Position numbers and translations under genes: made by a program | The notes under the pieces: model-generated | The model's input: only the letters and a program-made list of their open reading frames with translations | Databases searched by the model: none | Told to the model about the DNA's origin: nothing | In this document: positions 54,577 to 63,846 of the stretch, piece by piece | Layout: every line of letters begins with the position of its first letter | Position numbering within the stretch: position 1 is the stretch's first letter | Assembly (NCBI RefSeq): GCF_019973615.1 | Contig: NZ_AP024238.1 | Coordinates: forward strand, 3,307,989-3,371,988 | DNA: 64,000 nt | Direction of reading: 5' to 3' | Origin: Rhodoferax lithotrophicus | Lineage (GTDB): Bacteria > Pseudomonadota > Gammaproteobacteria > Burkholderiales > Burkholderiaceae_C

Positions 54577-56538
54577 TCAGTGCACTCGCGCCGCGGCCAA
54601 GCGCCGCACCACCGCCACCAGCTGGTCAACTTCATCAAAGGTGTTGTAGAACGCCAGTGAAGGCCGCACCGTGGTCTCCAGGCCCATGCGCCGCAGGATC
54701 GGCTGGGCGCAGTGGTGACCGGTGCGCACGGCAATACCCTCCTTGTTGAGCGCCTTGCCCACCTCGTCGGTGCTGTAGCCAGCCAGCACGAAGGACATCA
54801 CACTGGCTTTGTCCTGGGCCGTACCCACCAGCCGCACACCGGGGATGGTGGCGAGCTGTTGCATGCCGTAGGCCAGCAGCTCGTGCTCGTAGCGGTCGAT
54901 GTTGTGCATGCCGATGCGGGTCACGTAGTCAATCGCCGCGCCCAGGCCCACCGCGTCAGCGATGTTGCCGGTGCCCGCCTCAAACTTGTTGGGGATGGGC
55001 TGGAACACGGTTTTCTCAAACGTCACATCGGCAATCATGTTGCCGCCGCCTTGCCAGGGTGGCATGTCTTCCAGCACCGCACGTTTGCCCCACAAGGCAC
55101 CAATGCCGGTCGGGCCAAACACCTTGTGGCCGGAGAACACAAAGAAGTCCGCGCCGATGTCTTGCACATCAATCGGCATGTGCGACACCGACTGCGCGCC
55201 GTCCACCAGAGCAATCGCGCCTGCGCGATGCGCCATCTCGACGATTTGCTTCACCGGCACGACGGTTCCCAACGCGTTGGACACTTGCGTGACCGAGACG
55301 ATTTTGGTGCGGTCATTGAGCAACTTGGCGTATTCGTCCAGCAGCACCTGGCCCGAGTCGTCCACCGGGATCACGCGCAGCTTGGCCCCTTTGGCAGATG
55401 CCAGTTGTTGCCACGGCACGATGTTGGCGTGGTGCTCCAGGTTGGAAACGATGATCTCGTCACCTTCCTGAATGTGTTGGCCGCCCCAGCTCTTGGCCAC
55501 CAGGTTGATGGCCTCGGTGGTGCCGCGCACAAAGATCACTTCATTCACATCTGGCGCGTTGATGAAGGCCCGCACTTTTTCACGTGCGCTCTCATACGCA
55601 TCGGTGGCGCGGGCCGCCAGCTCGTGGGCAGCGCGGTGGATGTTGGAGTTCTCGTGGGCGTAAAAATAGGCCAACCGGTCAATCACTGACTGAGGTTTTT
55701 GCGTGGTGGCGGCGTTGTCGAACCACACCAGCTGTTTGCCATTCACGCGCTCTTGCAGGATGGGGAAATCGCGCCGGATAGCGTTCACATCAAAGGGCGG
55801 ATGCCGATCTTTGTCAGCTACAGAAGTAGTAGCGCCTGACGCAGCTTTGGCGGGGGTGACATAGCCATTGGGCAAGACCACCGAATCGACAAAGTAGTAC
55901 TTGGGCTCGGATGAGATCACACCCGCTGGCACAGGGGCCGCGCCACCCGAAGGGGCTGGCGCTGAACGAGCTGCCTCTGGTGCAAAGTCGGTCTGCGCAA
56001 AACCGTCGCTAATGGGCGATGTCATCGGCAAACCACCGGCGGACGGGTGACCATAACCCTCACTCAAGAAGTAAAATGGCGAGGCGTTGGCAAGCGGTGA
56101 GCGACTGGCTTCAGATGCCGAGGCACCCGAGGCTTCAGGCACACCCAGCACGCCGCTGCCGAAACGCGGCTCGTAGGCGGGCAATTGCGTGACCACGTTG
56201 TCTGGCAGGCCATTGCCAGCCTGCGCATGGAGAGCCAAAGCCGGTGCACGGTGCGCCAGTGAAGCCAGCGGTGTGGGCGATGCCGGAATCAGGTTGGCAC
56301 CGGGCACCAAACCTTGTGGAACAGGTGTGCCGGGCACACCGGGGCCAAAGCCAGCCGGGCTCACCAGTGGTGAACCGGCGGGCGCGATGTTGACCGGCGT
56401 TTGCACGCCAGCCGCACGCGCCTGCTCACCGGGAAATGCGCCAAACAGGGCAGATGCCATGCTGGCGATCAAGGCCGGGTCAATCGGTGGTGCCAAGCTT
56501 GGCGAAGCCCCTGTAGGTAGGGAGAAAGCGGAACTCAT
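54577..56538 (-). CDS. Encapsulin cargo cysteine desulfurase (SufS-like) with long N-terminal extension
   Basis: A 653-residue PLP enzyme. The catalytic core begins near residue 249; the PLP Lys is Lys472 (SGHKVFGPTG) and the persulfide Cys is Cys610 (RTGHHCAQP), as in SufS. Residues 1-245 are rich in Ala, Pro, Gly and Ser and look disordered, with aromatic islands SPFYFL (153-158) and KYYFVD (213-218). In family 2A encapsulins an N-terminal extension of this kind loads the enzyme into the shell. The shell gene lies 9 bp upstream. It releases sulfur from cysteine, probably stored inside the compartment. Confidence 0.93.
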   Translation of the reverse strand: MSSAFSLPTGASPSLAPPIDPALIASMASALFGAFPGEQARAAGVQTPVNIAPAGSPLVSPAGFGPGVPGTPVPQGLVPGANLIPASPTPLASLAHRAPALALHAQAGNGLPDNVVTQLPAYEPRFGSGVLGVPEASGASASEASRSPLANASPFYFLSEGYGHPSAGGLPMTSPISDGFAQTDFAPEAARSAPAPSGGAAPVPAGVISSEPKYYFVDSVVLPNGYVTPAKAASGATTSVADKDRHPPFDVNAIRRDFPILQERVNGKQLVWFDNAATTQKPQSVIDRLAYFYAHENSNIHRAAHELAARATDAYESAREKVRAFINAPDVNEVIFVRGTTEAINLVAKSWGGQHIQEGDEIIVSNLEHHANIVPWQQLASAKGAKLRVIPVDDSGQVLLDEYAKLLNDRTKIVSVTQVSNALGTVVPVKQIVEMAHRAGAIALVDGAQSVSHMPIDVQDIGADFFVFSGHKVFGPTGIGALWGKRAVLEDMPPWQGGGNMIADVTFEKTVFQPIPNKFEAGTGNIADAVGLGAAIDYVTRIGMHNIDRYEHELLAYGMQQLATIPGVRLVGTAQDKASVMSFVLAGYSTDEVGKALNKEGIAVRTGHHCAQPILRRMGLETTVRPSLAFYNTFDEVDQLVAVVRRLAAARVH

Positions 56539-56547
56539 GACGGCCGC

Positions 56548-57477
56548 TTATTTGTAAGTGTCAGCGTAGTCGTGGTACTTGCCGATTTCCACGTCGTCGA
56601 GCACAGCCAGCGCGTCCGGGGTCAGCACCGCCAGCGAGCAGTACAGGGAGATCAGGTAGCTGGAAATGGCCTGGTCGTTGATGCCCATGAAGCGCACCGA
56701 CAGACCGGGGCTTTGTTCGCCTGGCAGGCCAGGTTGGAAAAGGCCGATCACGCCTTGGCGTTTGTCGCCCACGCGGATCAGCAAAATCTTGCTCTTGCCA
56801 TCCGCCACGGGCACCTTGTTGGAGGGGATCAGCGGAATGCCGCGCCAGGTGATGAACTGCGAGCCAAACAGGCTCACGGTGGGCGGCGGCGTGCCGCGCC
56901 GAGTGGCTTCACGACCAAAGGCGGCAATCGCCAAGGGGTGGGCCAGGAAGAAGGCCGGCTCTTTCCAGACCTTGGTCAGCAGCTCGTCCAGGTCGTCCGG
57001 GGTCGGTGCGCCGGTGAGCGGGAAGATGCGTTGCTCGTCAGTGACTTGGGACAACAGCCCGTAGTCTGGGTTGTTGATGAGTTCGCTTTCCTGGTTTTCC
57101 TTGATGGTCTCAATGGTCAGGCGCAGTTGTTCCTTGATCTGGTCATGCGGGCTGCTGTAGAGGTCAGAGACGCGGGTGTGCACATCCAGGATGGTGCTGA
57201 CGGCGTTGAGGAAAAACTCACGTGGCTTTTCGTCGTAATTGACAAAGGTGCGGGGCAGCTGGTTTTCAGACTGGCGGGCGGTGCAGGTGACTTTGATCGA
57301 CTCCGGGTCTTTGACCGTGTTCAGGCGGAAGATACCGGCTTCTACCGGCACCCATTGCAGCAAGTGCGTCAGCCAACGTGGCGAAATGGTGGACAGTTGC
57401 GCTGTGGTTTTGGTGGCGTTGGCCAGTTGGCGTGCGGCGTTGTCGCCCAGCGAGCTGTGTGCAATGTGTTTGGTCAT
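56548..57477 (-). CDS. Family 2A encapsulin shell protein (SrpI-like)
   Basis: A 309-residue HK97-fold shell protein. The sequence follows the SrpI-type encapsulins: an N-terminal arm (LANATKTTAQLSTISPRWLTH, in part), VPVEAGIFRLN, an E-loop and the C-terminal domain with SVRFMGINDQAISSYL. Sixty copies should assemble into a small icosahedral nanocompartment. It precedes the cysteine desulfurase cargo gene by 9 bp and follows an XRE regulator gene by 67 bp. Confidence 0.93.
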   Translation of the reverse strand: MTKHIAHSSLGDNAARQLANATKTTAQLSTISPRWLTHLLQWVPVEAGIFRLNTVKDPESIKVTCTARQSENQLPRTFVNYDEKPREFFLNAVSTILDVHTRVSDLYSSPHDQIKEQLRLTIETIKENQESELINNPDYGLLSQVTDEQRIFPLTGAPTPDDLDELLTKVWKEPAFFLAHPLAIAAFGREATRRGTPPPTVSLFGSQFITWRGIPLIPSNKVPVADGKSKILLIRVGDKRQGVIGLFQPGLPGEQSPGLSVRFMGINDQAISSYLISLYCSLAVLTPDALAVLDDVEIGKYHDYADTYK

Positions 57478-57544
57478 GTAGAACTCCGTAGCGGGTGATT
57501 GAAAAGAAATAAGCGAGTGAGTGTCAGCAGACGGGAGTCATCCA

Positions 57545-57814
57545 TCAACATGCTATAGCCGTCAATTCGATGCCTCTGAGCGTGCGGGTTTGTGCAATAC
57601 GCTCGGCGTGGCTGAGCAAATGGCTCAGGCTGACACCAAACGCCAGGCTCAATTTCTTGAGCGTCAACAGCGACGGAATCGCCTGCCCGCGCTCCAGTTC
57701 ACCGATGTAGGAGCGGTTCAGATCCGAGCGCTCGGCCAGCAGCTCTTGCGACCAACCCTGCTGCTCGCGCAACTGACGCACCGTGGTGCCAAAACTGCTG
57801 ACGATCTGGTTCAT
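57545..57814 (-). CDS. XRE-family helix-turn-helix regulator in the encapsulin operon
   Basis: An 89-residue protein from the ATG at 57814. A complete XRE HTH occupies residues 10-65 (VRQLREQQGWSQELLAERS, then SYIGELERGQAIPSLLTL). No second domain is present. It lies 2 bp after the serine acetyltransferase gene and upstream of the shell gene, so it may control the operon or its shell/cargo half. Confidence 0.88.
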   Translation of the reverse strand: MNQIVSSFGTTVRQLREQQGWSQELLAERSDLNRSYIGELERGQAIPSLLTLKKLSLAFGVSLSHLLSHAERIAQTRTLRGIELTAIAC

Positions 57815-57816
57815 GC

Positions 57817-58764
57817 TTAGCCACCCACCGCCTCGTGTTGCGAGCGGGCCTGGGTGATCTGGGCACCGGCGGGCACGTTGTGCGTCACCCACACATTGCC
57901 GCCAATACTGGCTCCACGGCCCAAGGTCACACGCCCCAGCACGGTGGCTCCGGCGTAAATCACCACGTCGTCTTCCACAATGGGGTGGCGCGGCAGGCCT
58001 TTGAGCGGGTGACCATCGGTATCGGTCGGAAAGCTTTTGGCACCCAGCGTGACTGCCTGGTAAATGCGCACGCGCTGGCCGATGACCGCCGTCTCGCCAA
58101 TCACCACGCCGGTGCCGTGGTCGATGAACAAGCCCGCACCAATAGTGGCCCCGGGGTGGATGTCAATGCCGGTCTGGCCATGCGCCAGCTCGGCCACCAT
58201 ACGCGCCAGCAGCGGCACGCCCAGGGTGTAGAGCTGGTGCGCCAGCCGGTGGTGGATCATGGCCAGAATGCCGGGGTAACACAGCAGCACCTCGTCCACG
58301 CCTTGTGCGGCCGGGTCGCCCTCAAAGGCGGCCACCACATCACTGTCCAGCAAAGCGCGAATCTGCGGCAAGGCACGTGAAAAATCCCGCACGATGGCCA
58401 CGGCACGCGCCTCAATCACCTGGGCATCGGTCTGCTCCGACAAGCGCTGGGCATACCGCAATTCCAGACGCACCTGCACCAGCAAGGCGTGCAACACGCT
58501 GTCGAGCGTGTGGCCCACGTAAAAGTCTTCGCTCTCCTGGCGCAAATCGGCCGGCCCCAGGCGCATGGGGAACAACACACCACGCAGCCCGTCAATGATC
58601 TGTGCCAGCGCGTCGCGTGAGGGCAGCTCGCGCCCACCGGGTTCGGTGGAGCGTTTTTGTGCCTCGCGCCAGCGCTGGCGCTCAGCGGCCAGCTCGGCCA
58701 CGACCTGTTTCAGGTCAAAAAGGGGGGCGCTGGCTTCCACCGGGCGCAATGCAACGACGCTCAT
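57817..58764 (-). CDS. epsC: Serine O-acetyltransferase, EpsC type
   Basis: A 315-residue enzyme that makes O-acetylserine from serine and acetyl-CoA. The left-handed beta-helix is clear ([53 protein letters not shown]). The catalytic His of DHGTG is present. It overlaps cysK by 4 bp; the two enzymes consecutively supply cysteine for the desulfurase. Confidence 0.92.
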   Translation of the reverse strand: MSVVALRPVEASAPLFDLKQVVAELAAERQRWREAQKRSTEPGGRELPSRDALAQIIDGLRGVLFPMRLGPADLRQESEDFYVGHTLDSVLHALLVQVRLELRYAQRLSEQTDAQVIEARAVAIVRDFSRALPQIRALLDSDVVAAFEGDPAAQGVDEVLLCYPGILAMIHHRLAHQLYTLGVPLLARMVAELAHGQTGIDIHPGATIGAGLFIDHGTGVVIGETAVIGQRVRIYQAVTLGAKSFPTDTDGHPLKGLPRHPIVEDDVVIYAGATVLGRVTLGRGASIGGNVWVTHNVPAGAQITQARSQHEAVGG

Positions 58765-59741
58765 GCGCTGACAGCCAAGCCAGCGGCATCAAACAAGCCG
58801 TCGAACAGGATCGAGCTCAAGTAGCGCTCACCCGAATCGGGCAGCACCACCACAATGGTCTTGCCCGCGTTCTCAGGCCGCTGGGCCAAACGCACCGCCG
58901 CCGCCGCTGCCGCACCGCCCGAGATGCCCGCCAAGATGCCTTCTTCACGCGCCAGGCGGCGGGCAAAGTCCACCGCGTCTTCGTTGCTGACTTGCTCCAC
59001 CGCGTCCACCAGCGACAAGTCCAGCACGTCGGGCACAAAACCGGCCCCAATGCCTTGAATCTTGTGTGGGCCGGGTTTGATCTCCTCACCGGCACGCGCC
59101 TGGGTCAGTACCGGGCTGGCGGTGGGCTCCACCGCCACCGAGGTGATGGCCTTGCCCTGGGTGTTTTTGATGTAGCGCGTAACACCAGTGATGGTGCCTC
59201 CGGTACCCACGCCGGACACAAATATGTCAATCTTGCCCTCGGTATCTTTCCAGATTTCAGGGCCGGTGGTGGCCTCGTGGATAGCTGGGTTGGCCGGGTT
59301 TTTGAACTGTTGCAGCAGCACATACTTGGGGTCGCTGGCGGCAATTTCTTCGGCCTTGGCAATCGCGCCCTTCATGCCTTTGGCCCCTTCGGTCAGCACC
59401 AGTTTGGCACCGTAGGCCACCAGCAGCTTGCGCCGCTCCAGACTCATGGTGTCGGGCATGGTCAGGGTGATCGAGATGCCGCGTGCAGCCGCCACAAAAG
59501 CCAGTGCAATGCCGGTGTTGCCACTGGTGGGCTCGACAATTTCCTTGCCCGGCCCTAGCAAGCCGCGCTTTTCTGCGTCTGCCACCAGAGCCACGCCGAT
59601 GCGGTCCTTGACCGAATAGGCCGGGTTGCGGCCTTCAATCTTGGCCAGCACGGTGGCCCCGGCACCGGCGGTGAGGCGGTTGAGTTTGACCAGCGGGGTG
59701 CGGCCAATGGCAAGTGAGTTGTCAGCAAAAATTTGTGTCAT
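58761..59741 (-). CDS. cysK: Cysteine synthase A
   Basis: A 326-residue PLP enzyme that joins O-acetylserine and sulfide to form cysteine. The PLP Lys lies in [11 protein letters not shown] (near residue 46), with [13 protein letters not shown] and [12 protein letters not shown] as substrate- and phosphate-binding loops. Length is normal. It is 35 bp after the rhodanese gene and overlaps epsC by 4 bp, placing cysteine synthesis in the encapsulin operon. Confidence 0.96.
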   Translation of the reverse strand: MTQIFADNSLAIGRTPLVKLNRLTAGAGATVLAKIEGRNPAYSVKDRIGVALVADAEKRGLLGPGKEIVEPTSGNTGIALAFVAAARGISITLTMPDTMSLERRKLLVAYGAKLVLTEGAKGMKGAIAKAEEIAASDPKYVLLQQFKNPANPAIHEATTGPEIWKDTEGKIDIFVSGVGTGGTITGVTRYIKNTQGKAITSVAVEPTASPVLTQARAGEEIKPGPHKIQGIGAGFVPDVLDLSLVDAVEQVSNEDAVDFARRLAREEGILAGISGGAAAAAAVRLAQRPENAGKTIVVVLPDSGERYLSSILFDGLFDAAGLAVSA

Positions 59742-59776
59742 GGTGGTTCCTTTGCGAGTGAAAAAGCGGGGTGGGA

Positions 59777-60244
59777 TCAGTCCTGCACCCAGGGCAGGTT
59801 GTACGAGCGCCAGCCGCCCAAACTGCCCCGGTGTTGTTGTTCGTCAATCTCGCCTTCAAAACCTTCAAGCACGTTGAAGACGCGGGTGAATCCGGCCTTG
59901 GCAGCCGCATCAGCGGCCAGATCAGAGCGCTTGCCACTTCGGCACAGCAGCAGCAGCACCGCATCCTTGCCGGTCTTGGCTTCAAGCTCGCGGACAAAAC
60001 GCGGGTTGCGTGTCATGGCCGTTCCGCTGGCCCAAGCCACATGCACACTGCCGGGCACATGGCCGACAAACTTGCGTTCTTCTGCAGTGCGCACATCCAC
60101 CAGAACCGCTTGACCACTTTGGACCAACACCCAGGCCAGTTGGGGCGGCACCCCCCCGGCGTAAGACAGGCCCGTGGACAGGGCCACAGCGCGCACGGGT
60201 TCGAGCACTTCGGGCAGTAAGGTGGCTTCAATCACAAGAGTCAT
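59777..60244 (-). CDS. Rhodanese-like sulfurtransferase
   Basis: A 155-residue single-domain rhodanese from the ATG at 60244. The active loop is CRSGKRS with its Cys near residue 103, and [20 protein letters not shown] precedes it. It moves sulfane sulfur onto an acceptor. It opens the operon, and its link to the desulfurase suggests that it hands over stored or liberated sulfur. Confidence 0.92.
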   Translation of the reverse strand: MTLVIEATLLPEVLEPVRAVALSTGLSYAGGVPPQLAWVLVQSGQAVLVDVRTAEERKFVGHVPGSVHVAWASGTAMTRNPRFVRELEAKTGKDAVLLLLCRSGKRSDLAADAAAKAGFTRVFNVLEGFEGEIDEQQHRGSLGGWRSYNLPWVQD

Positions 60245-60318
60245 GGTCAAAAAATCCTTTGCAGTCGCTTGATGAGTTGGCCTGGCAGCGCTTGGTGGCT
60301 ACAGGCGGTAGAAAGAAC

Positions 60319-60346
60319 TTTATAGGCAGAGCATGAAAACTCAAAC
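60319..60346 (-). promoter_or_regulatory. Candidate promoter of the encapsulin operon
   Basis: On the minus strand GTTTGA is followed 16 bp later by TATAAA, within 100 bp of the rhodanese start. AT-rich dyads such as GAATATTC lie further upstream (about 60350-60390) and could bind a LysR-type sulfur regulator. Confidence 0.4.
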
Positions 60347-60517
60347 GATTGAATATTCAGTTCTAAATAACCTATTCATCTAATAAAGCGGTGAGGTACA
60401 AGCAATACGGGTAGATGTGTTGACTGATTCTGCGCAGTACAACCCGTCCAGCCAGCAGCAACGGACTCAGCCGCCATACTTCAGAACACCCTGCACCCCA
60501 CGGATGTCTGTAATACG

Positions 60518-61786
60518 TCAAAACTTCCAGCCGTAGGACACACCAATGATGTTTTCCTTCAGCGTGACATTGGCATTGCCGCCGCCAAAGCCGGGCGGAT
60601 TGCCGGGTGGGATCGACCCCTTGCCATTGACCGTTTCACCAAAAGCGTGAGCAAAGAAGCCGGTCAGTTCGCCGCCGCCCGGTGTGGTCCAGGTGGCTCC
60701 CAGCGTCAGGTGTTTGGTGACCACGCCGGGGGCCAGTACATTAAAAAAAGTCTCAGACTCAGCCACCGGCTGGTTGCCAATGCTGACACCACCACGCAGG
60801 ATCAGATCAGAACGCAGCTGGTGGCTCACGCCCAACTTGAGCACCGTGACATCACGCCAGCCAAAACCGGGGCCGTTGGCCACGCCCAACGGGGTTCCGG
60901 CAAACAGGCTGGCGGCGGAATTTCCCACCGAGCCCACCTGGCTATAGCGAATGGTTTGCACATCAGCGGCCAGCGTCCAGGCCGGTGTGGCCTCAAAAGC
61001 CAGACCGATGCCGTAGTTCTCAGGCACATCAAAGCCACCGCCATCAGCAAACAGGCCTTTGTAGTTGTCAAACTTGCCCGAAATTTTGGAGGCCCAGGTG
61101 GCCCCCAGCGTGAGTTGCGGCGTGACCTTGCCCAGCCAGCCCAAACGCACGCCCACACCGGTGCTGCTGTCCACACCCTTGTCACTGACGTTGCCGGGGG
61201 CTGATGAGAAACCACTGAACAGGCCGATGCCCTTGGCCTCAAACCGCTGGTAGGCCAGATTCAGCGCCGCACCAAAGGTGTGGGCATCACTAACCTTGTA
61301 GGCCACTGAGGGCGAGATAAAAAGCTGTTCCAGGTTAATGCCCGCTGAGCCAGTGGCACCAAAACGTGCATAAGGGTTGGCGCTGTAGTCGGTGTTCATG
61401 CCACCGTTGCCATAAACGGCCAAGCCCACCGCCAGATGGGGGTTGACTTGGCGCGTGTAGCCAAAGTCCGGGATCAGAAAGGTGCTGGTGTTGTTGCCGC
61501 TGTAGCTGGCATCGGCACCAAAGGCATTGCCAACGATGCTGGCATCACGGCTGGGGGCAAACAAGGTCAGACCCAAGTCATAGCGGTTGCCTACCGCTGC
61601 AGTACCCGCCGGGTTGGTAGCTGCAGCCAGGCCATCTTGTGGCAAGGCAATCCCCACGCCAGCCATACCTTGTGACTTGGCACCATAACCATGTGAGAAA
61701 TACCCATTGGTTGCACCGGCCAGTACCGGGGCCAGCAATGCCGCAGCCAAGGCCACGGCGCGAAGAGAAAAGTTGAAAGTTGACAT
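60518..61786 (-). CDS. FadL/OmpP1-family outer-membrane transporter
   Basis: A 422-residue outer-membrane protein from the ATG at 61786. A signal peptide ends LAGATNGYF, and the N-terminal GYGAKSQGMAGVGIALPQDG is the hatch motif of the FadL/TodX family. It ends in an aromatic-rich strand (VSYGWKF). It imports hydrophobic compounds such as long-chain fatty acids or aromatics. A start at 61846 would add an unlikely leader. Confidence 0.92.
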   Translation of the reverse strand: MSTFNFSLRAVALAAALLAPVLAGATNGYFSHGYGAKSQGMAGVGIALPQDGLAAATNPAGTAAVGNRYDLGLTLFAPSRDASIVGNAFGADASYSGNNTSTFLIPDFGYTRQVNPHLAVGLAVYGNGGMNTDYSANPYARFGATGSAGINLEQLFISPSVAYKVSDAHTFGAALNLAYQRFEAKGIGLFSGFSSAPGNVSDKGVDSSTGVGVRLGWLGKVTPQLTLGATWASKISGKFDNYKGLFADGGGFDVPENYGIGLAFEATPAWTLAADVQTIRYSQVGSVGNSAASLFAGTPLGVANGPGFGWRDVTVLKLGVSHQLRSDLILRGGVSIGNQPVAESETFFNVLAPGVVTKHLTLGATWTTPGGGELTGFFAHAFGETVNGKGSIPPGNPPGFGGGNANVTLKENIIGVSYGWKF

Positions 61787-62031
61787 GTGTGGTGGGTGTG
61801 ATTCAGGTGGAAAGACAAGCGGCTGAACCCCTTGTTCTGGCGCCAACTATGCGGGACAAGGGCACACTTTCCAACAAAAGATTTCGCATAAGTACATGCG
61901 GTTTTTGTCATTGACTGAAGAGCACATTGTTCTTGCCAAAATGGTGTGCACTGCACATCAGTCAAGCAGCTGAATTGCAATCAAAGCGGGCCATAAAAGC
62001 TATTAATTGCATAGCAAATAATCCATGCCAT

Positions 62032-62047
62032 ACCTGAACTATCAGGT
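62032..62047. promoter_or_regulatory. Palindrome upstream of the amino-acid ABC genes
   Basis: ACCTGA-ACTA-TCAGGT is a perfect six-base dyad 37 bp before the start at 62084. It is a possible operator; the regulator is unknown. Confidence 0.35.
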
Positions 62048-62083
62048 CATATACTGCACAACTATTTGATAACGGAGCACCCC

Positions 62084-62890
62084 ATGCCCATGAACCGTCG
62101 TCTCGTGCTGACAGCTGTCACCCTGGCCAGCCTGCATTTCGCCATATCCCACGCCGCTGACCCGGCGCTGCCCGACCTGAAGGGCCGCAGCATCGTGGCC
62201 GTGACTGAAAACGCCTACCTGCCGCTGAACTTCAAAGACCCCAAAACCGGGGCCAGCGTGGGCTGGGAGTACGACGTTTTCAACGAAATCGCCAAGCGGC
62301 TGAACGCCAAGGTCGACTGGAAGCTGACCAGCTGGGACACCATGATCGAAGCCGTGCGCAAGGGCCAGTTTGACGTGGGCATGGACGGCATCACCATCAA
62401 GGATGATCGCAAGAAACAGGTGGACTTCTCCGATGCTTACATGGTGTCCGAGCAGTTCATGATGGTGCGCGGCAACGAGAAGCGCTTCACCGATGCCAAG
62501 AGCTTCAAGGGCAACGCCAAATTGCTGGTGGGTGCCCAAAGCGGTACCACCAATTTCTACACCGCCGTCTACGAAGTGCTGGACGGCAATGAGAAAAACC
62601 CGCGCATCAAGCTGTACGACACCTTTGGCCTGTCGATGCAGGCGCTCAAGGCCGGTGACGTGGACACTGTGCTCAGTGATGGTGTGTCGGCGCAAGGCTA
62701 TGTGAAAGCTTTTCCCGGTGTCTACAAGGTGGTTGGCCAACCGATGGGGCGCGAGGAATTTGGCTTCATCTTCAAACCCGGCTCGGACCTGGTCAAACCC
62801 GTGAATGCCGCGCTCAAACAACTCAAGGCCGACGGCACCTTGAAGAAATTCGACCAGAAATGGTTTGTCGATTACAAGCTGAACCAATAA
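62084..62890 (+). CDS. Amino-acid ABC transporter substrate-binding protein
   Basis: A 268-residue periplasmic protein from the ATG at 62084 behind GGAG. A signal peptide ends ISHAAD. The SBP_bac_3 fold is shown by the early IVAVTENAYLPLNF and WEYDVFNEIAKRLNAKVDW, with the ligand-binding DGITIKDDRKKQVDFSDAYM. It captures a polar amino acid for the permease downstream. Confidence 0.92.
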   Translation: MPMNRRLVLTAVTLASLHFAISHAADPALPDLKGRSIVAVTENAYLPLNFKDPKTGASVGWEYDVFNEIAKRLNAKVDWKLTSWDTMIEAVRKGQFDVGMDGITIKDDRKKQVDFSDAYMVSEQFMMVRGNEKRFTDAKSFKGNAKLLVGAQSGTTNFYTAVYEVLDGNEKNPRIKLYDTFGLSMQALKAGDVDTVLSDGVSAQGYVKAFPGVYKVVGQPMGREEFGFIFKPGSDLVKPVNAALKQLKADGTLKKFDQKWFVDYKLNQ

Positions 62891-62926
62891 AGCGCACAGT
62901 GTTCACTTGAAGCAAAGGTTGGCCCT

Positions 62927-63739
62927 GTGGCTTTGTTGATTGAGTCGGAGCCGCCAGAGCGGCCCTATTGGCTGCTGGCGCTGGCCTTGATCAGCGCCGC
63001 TTTTGTTTGGCTGGCCATTGCCGATGGGCGCTATGGTCTGATCTTCCAGACCCTGGCTGAAGGCCTGTGGACGACGGTGTACGTGGCGGTGATTGCCTAC
63101 GCGCTGGCGGCCAGTCTGGGGCTACTGCTGGCGCTGGCCTCCCGTGCACGCAACGTGTGGCTGAGTCAGGCGGCACGCTTCTACATCGAGGTGGTGCGCG
63201 GCCTGCCCGCGCTGGTCATCCTGCTCTACGTCACCTTTGTCGGTGCACCGGCGGCAGTCAATCTGTACCAATGGGCGTTGGAGGGCTGGATTGCCCAAGA
63301 CTGGCTGCCTGATGTGCAGCTGCGCGACGTGTCCAACACCACACGCGGCATCGTGGCGCTGGCCCTGGCCTACAGCGCTTTTCTGGCCGAGGTGTTTCGT
63401 GCCGGACTGCAAAGTGTGCAGCGTGAGCAGATTGAGGCAGCCCAGGCGCTGGGGCTGTCACGCTGGCTGACCTTCCGCCTGGTCGTGTGGCCGCAAGCGG
63501 TGCGCCGGGTGCTGCCGGTGCTGGGCAATGACTTCATCGCCATGGTGAAGGACTCATCCCTGGTGTCGGTGCTGGGCGTGAACGACATCACCCAGCTTGG
63601 CAAACTCTATGCCTCCAGCTCGTTCCTGACGGTGGAAACCTACAACGTGGTGGCCGTGCTGTACCTGATGCTCACCGTGACCCTGTCGCTGCTGCTGCGT
63701 CGACTGGAGCGGCATTTGCGGCGGCGCGGCGGGGTTTGA
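62927..63739 (+). CDS. Amino-acid ABC transporter permease, HisM/GlnP-like
   Basis: A 270-residue inner-membrane protein starting with GTG. Five to six helices and the EAA loop (EAAQALGLSRWLTFRLVVWPQA) define the HisMQ family. It works with the binding protein 36 bp upstream. No ATPase gene follows in the window; one may lie elsewhere. Confidence 0.92.
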   Translation: MALLIESEPPERPYWLLALALISAAFVWLAIADGRYGLIFQTLAEGLWTTVYVAVIAYALAASLGLLLALASRARNVWLSQAARFYIEVVRGLPALVILLYVTFVGAPAAVNLYQWALEGWIAQDWLPDVQLRDVSNTTRGIVALALAYSAFLAEVFRAGLQSVQREQIEAAQALGLSRWLTFRLVVWPQAVRRVLPVLGNDFIAMVKDSSLVSVLGVNDITQLGKLYASSSFLTVETYNVVAVLYLMLTVTLSLLLRRLERHLRRRGGV

Positions 63740-63762
63740 AGGCAGGCGGCGGCAGTGTGACA

Positions 63763-63846
63763 GGTGCCCCGAATGTCGTCAAACACGGCTTTGGTAGCAG
63801 GCATGCCGTCAACCCCGACATCACTCAGAATTTTGACGGTGGACAT
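63763..63846 (-). pseudogene. Remnant of a carboxymuconolactone-decarboxylase-like gene
   Basis: On the minus strand 28 codons read MSTVKILSDVG, then ATKAVFDDIRGT, resembling the beginning of CMD-family proteins of Comamonadaceae. The frame then loses resemblance and runs into the permease gene. It appears to be a truncated copy. The evidence is recall, not alignment. Confidence 0.35.

Noticed and set aside
54712..55689. A 325-codon plus-strand frame
   Set aside because: Antisense to the cysteine desulfurase core.
58602..59558. A 318-codon plus-strand frame
   Set aside because: Antisense to cysK and epsC.
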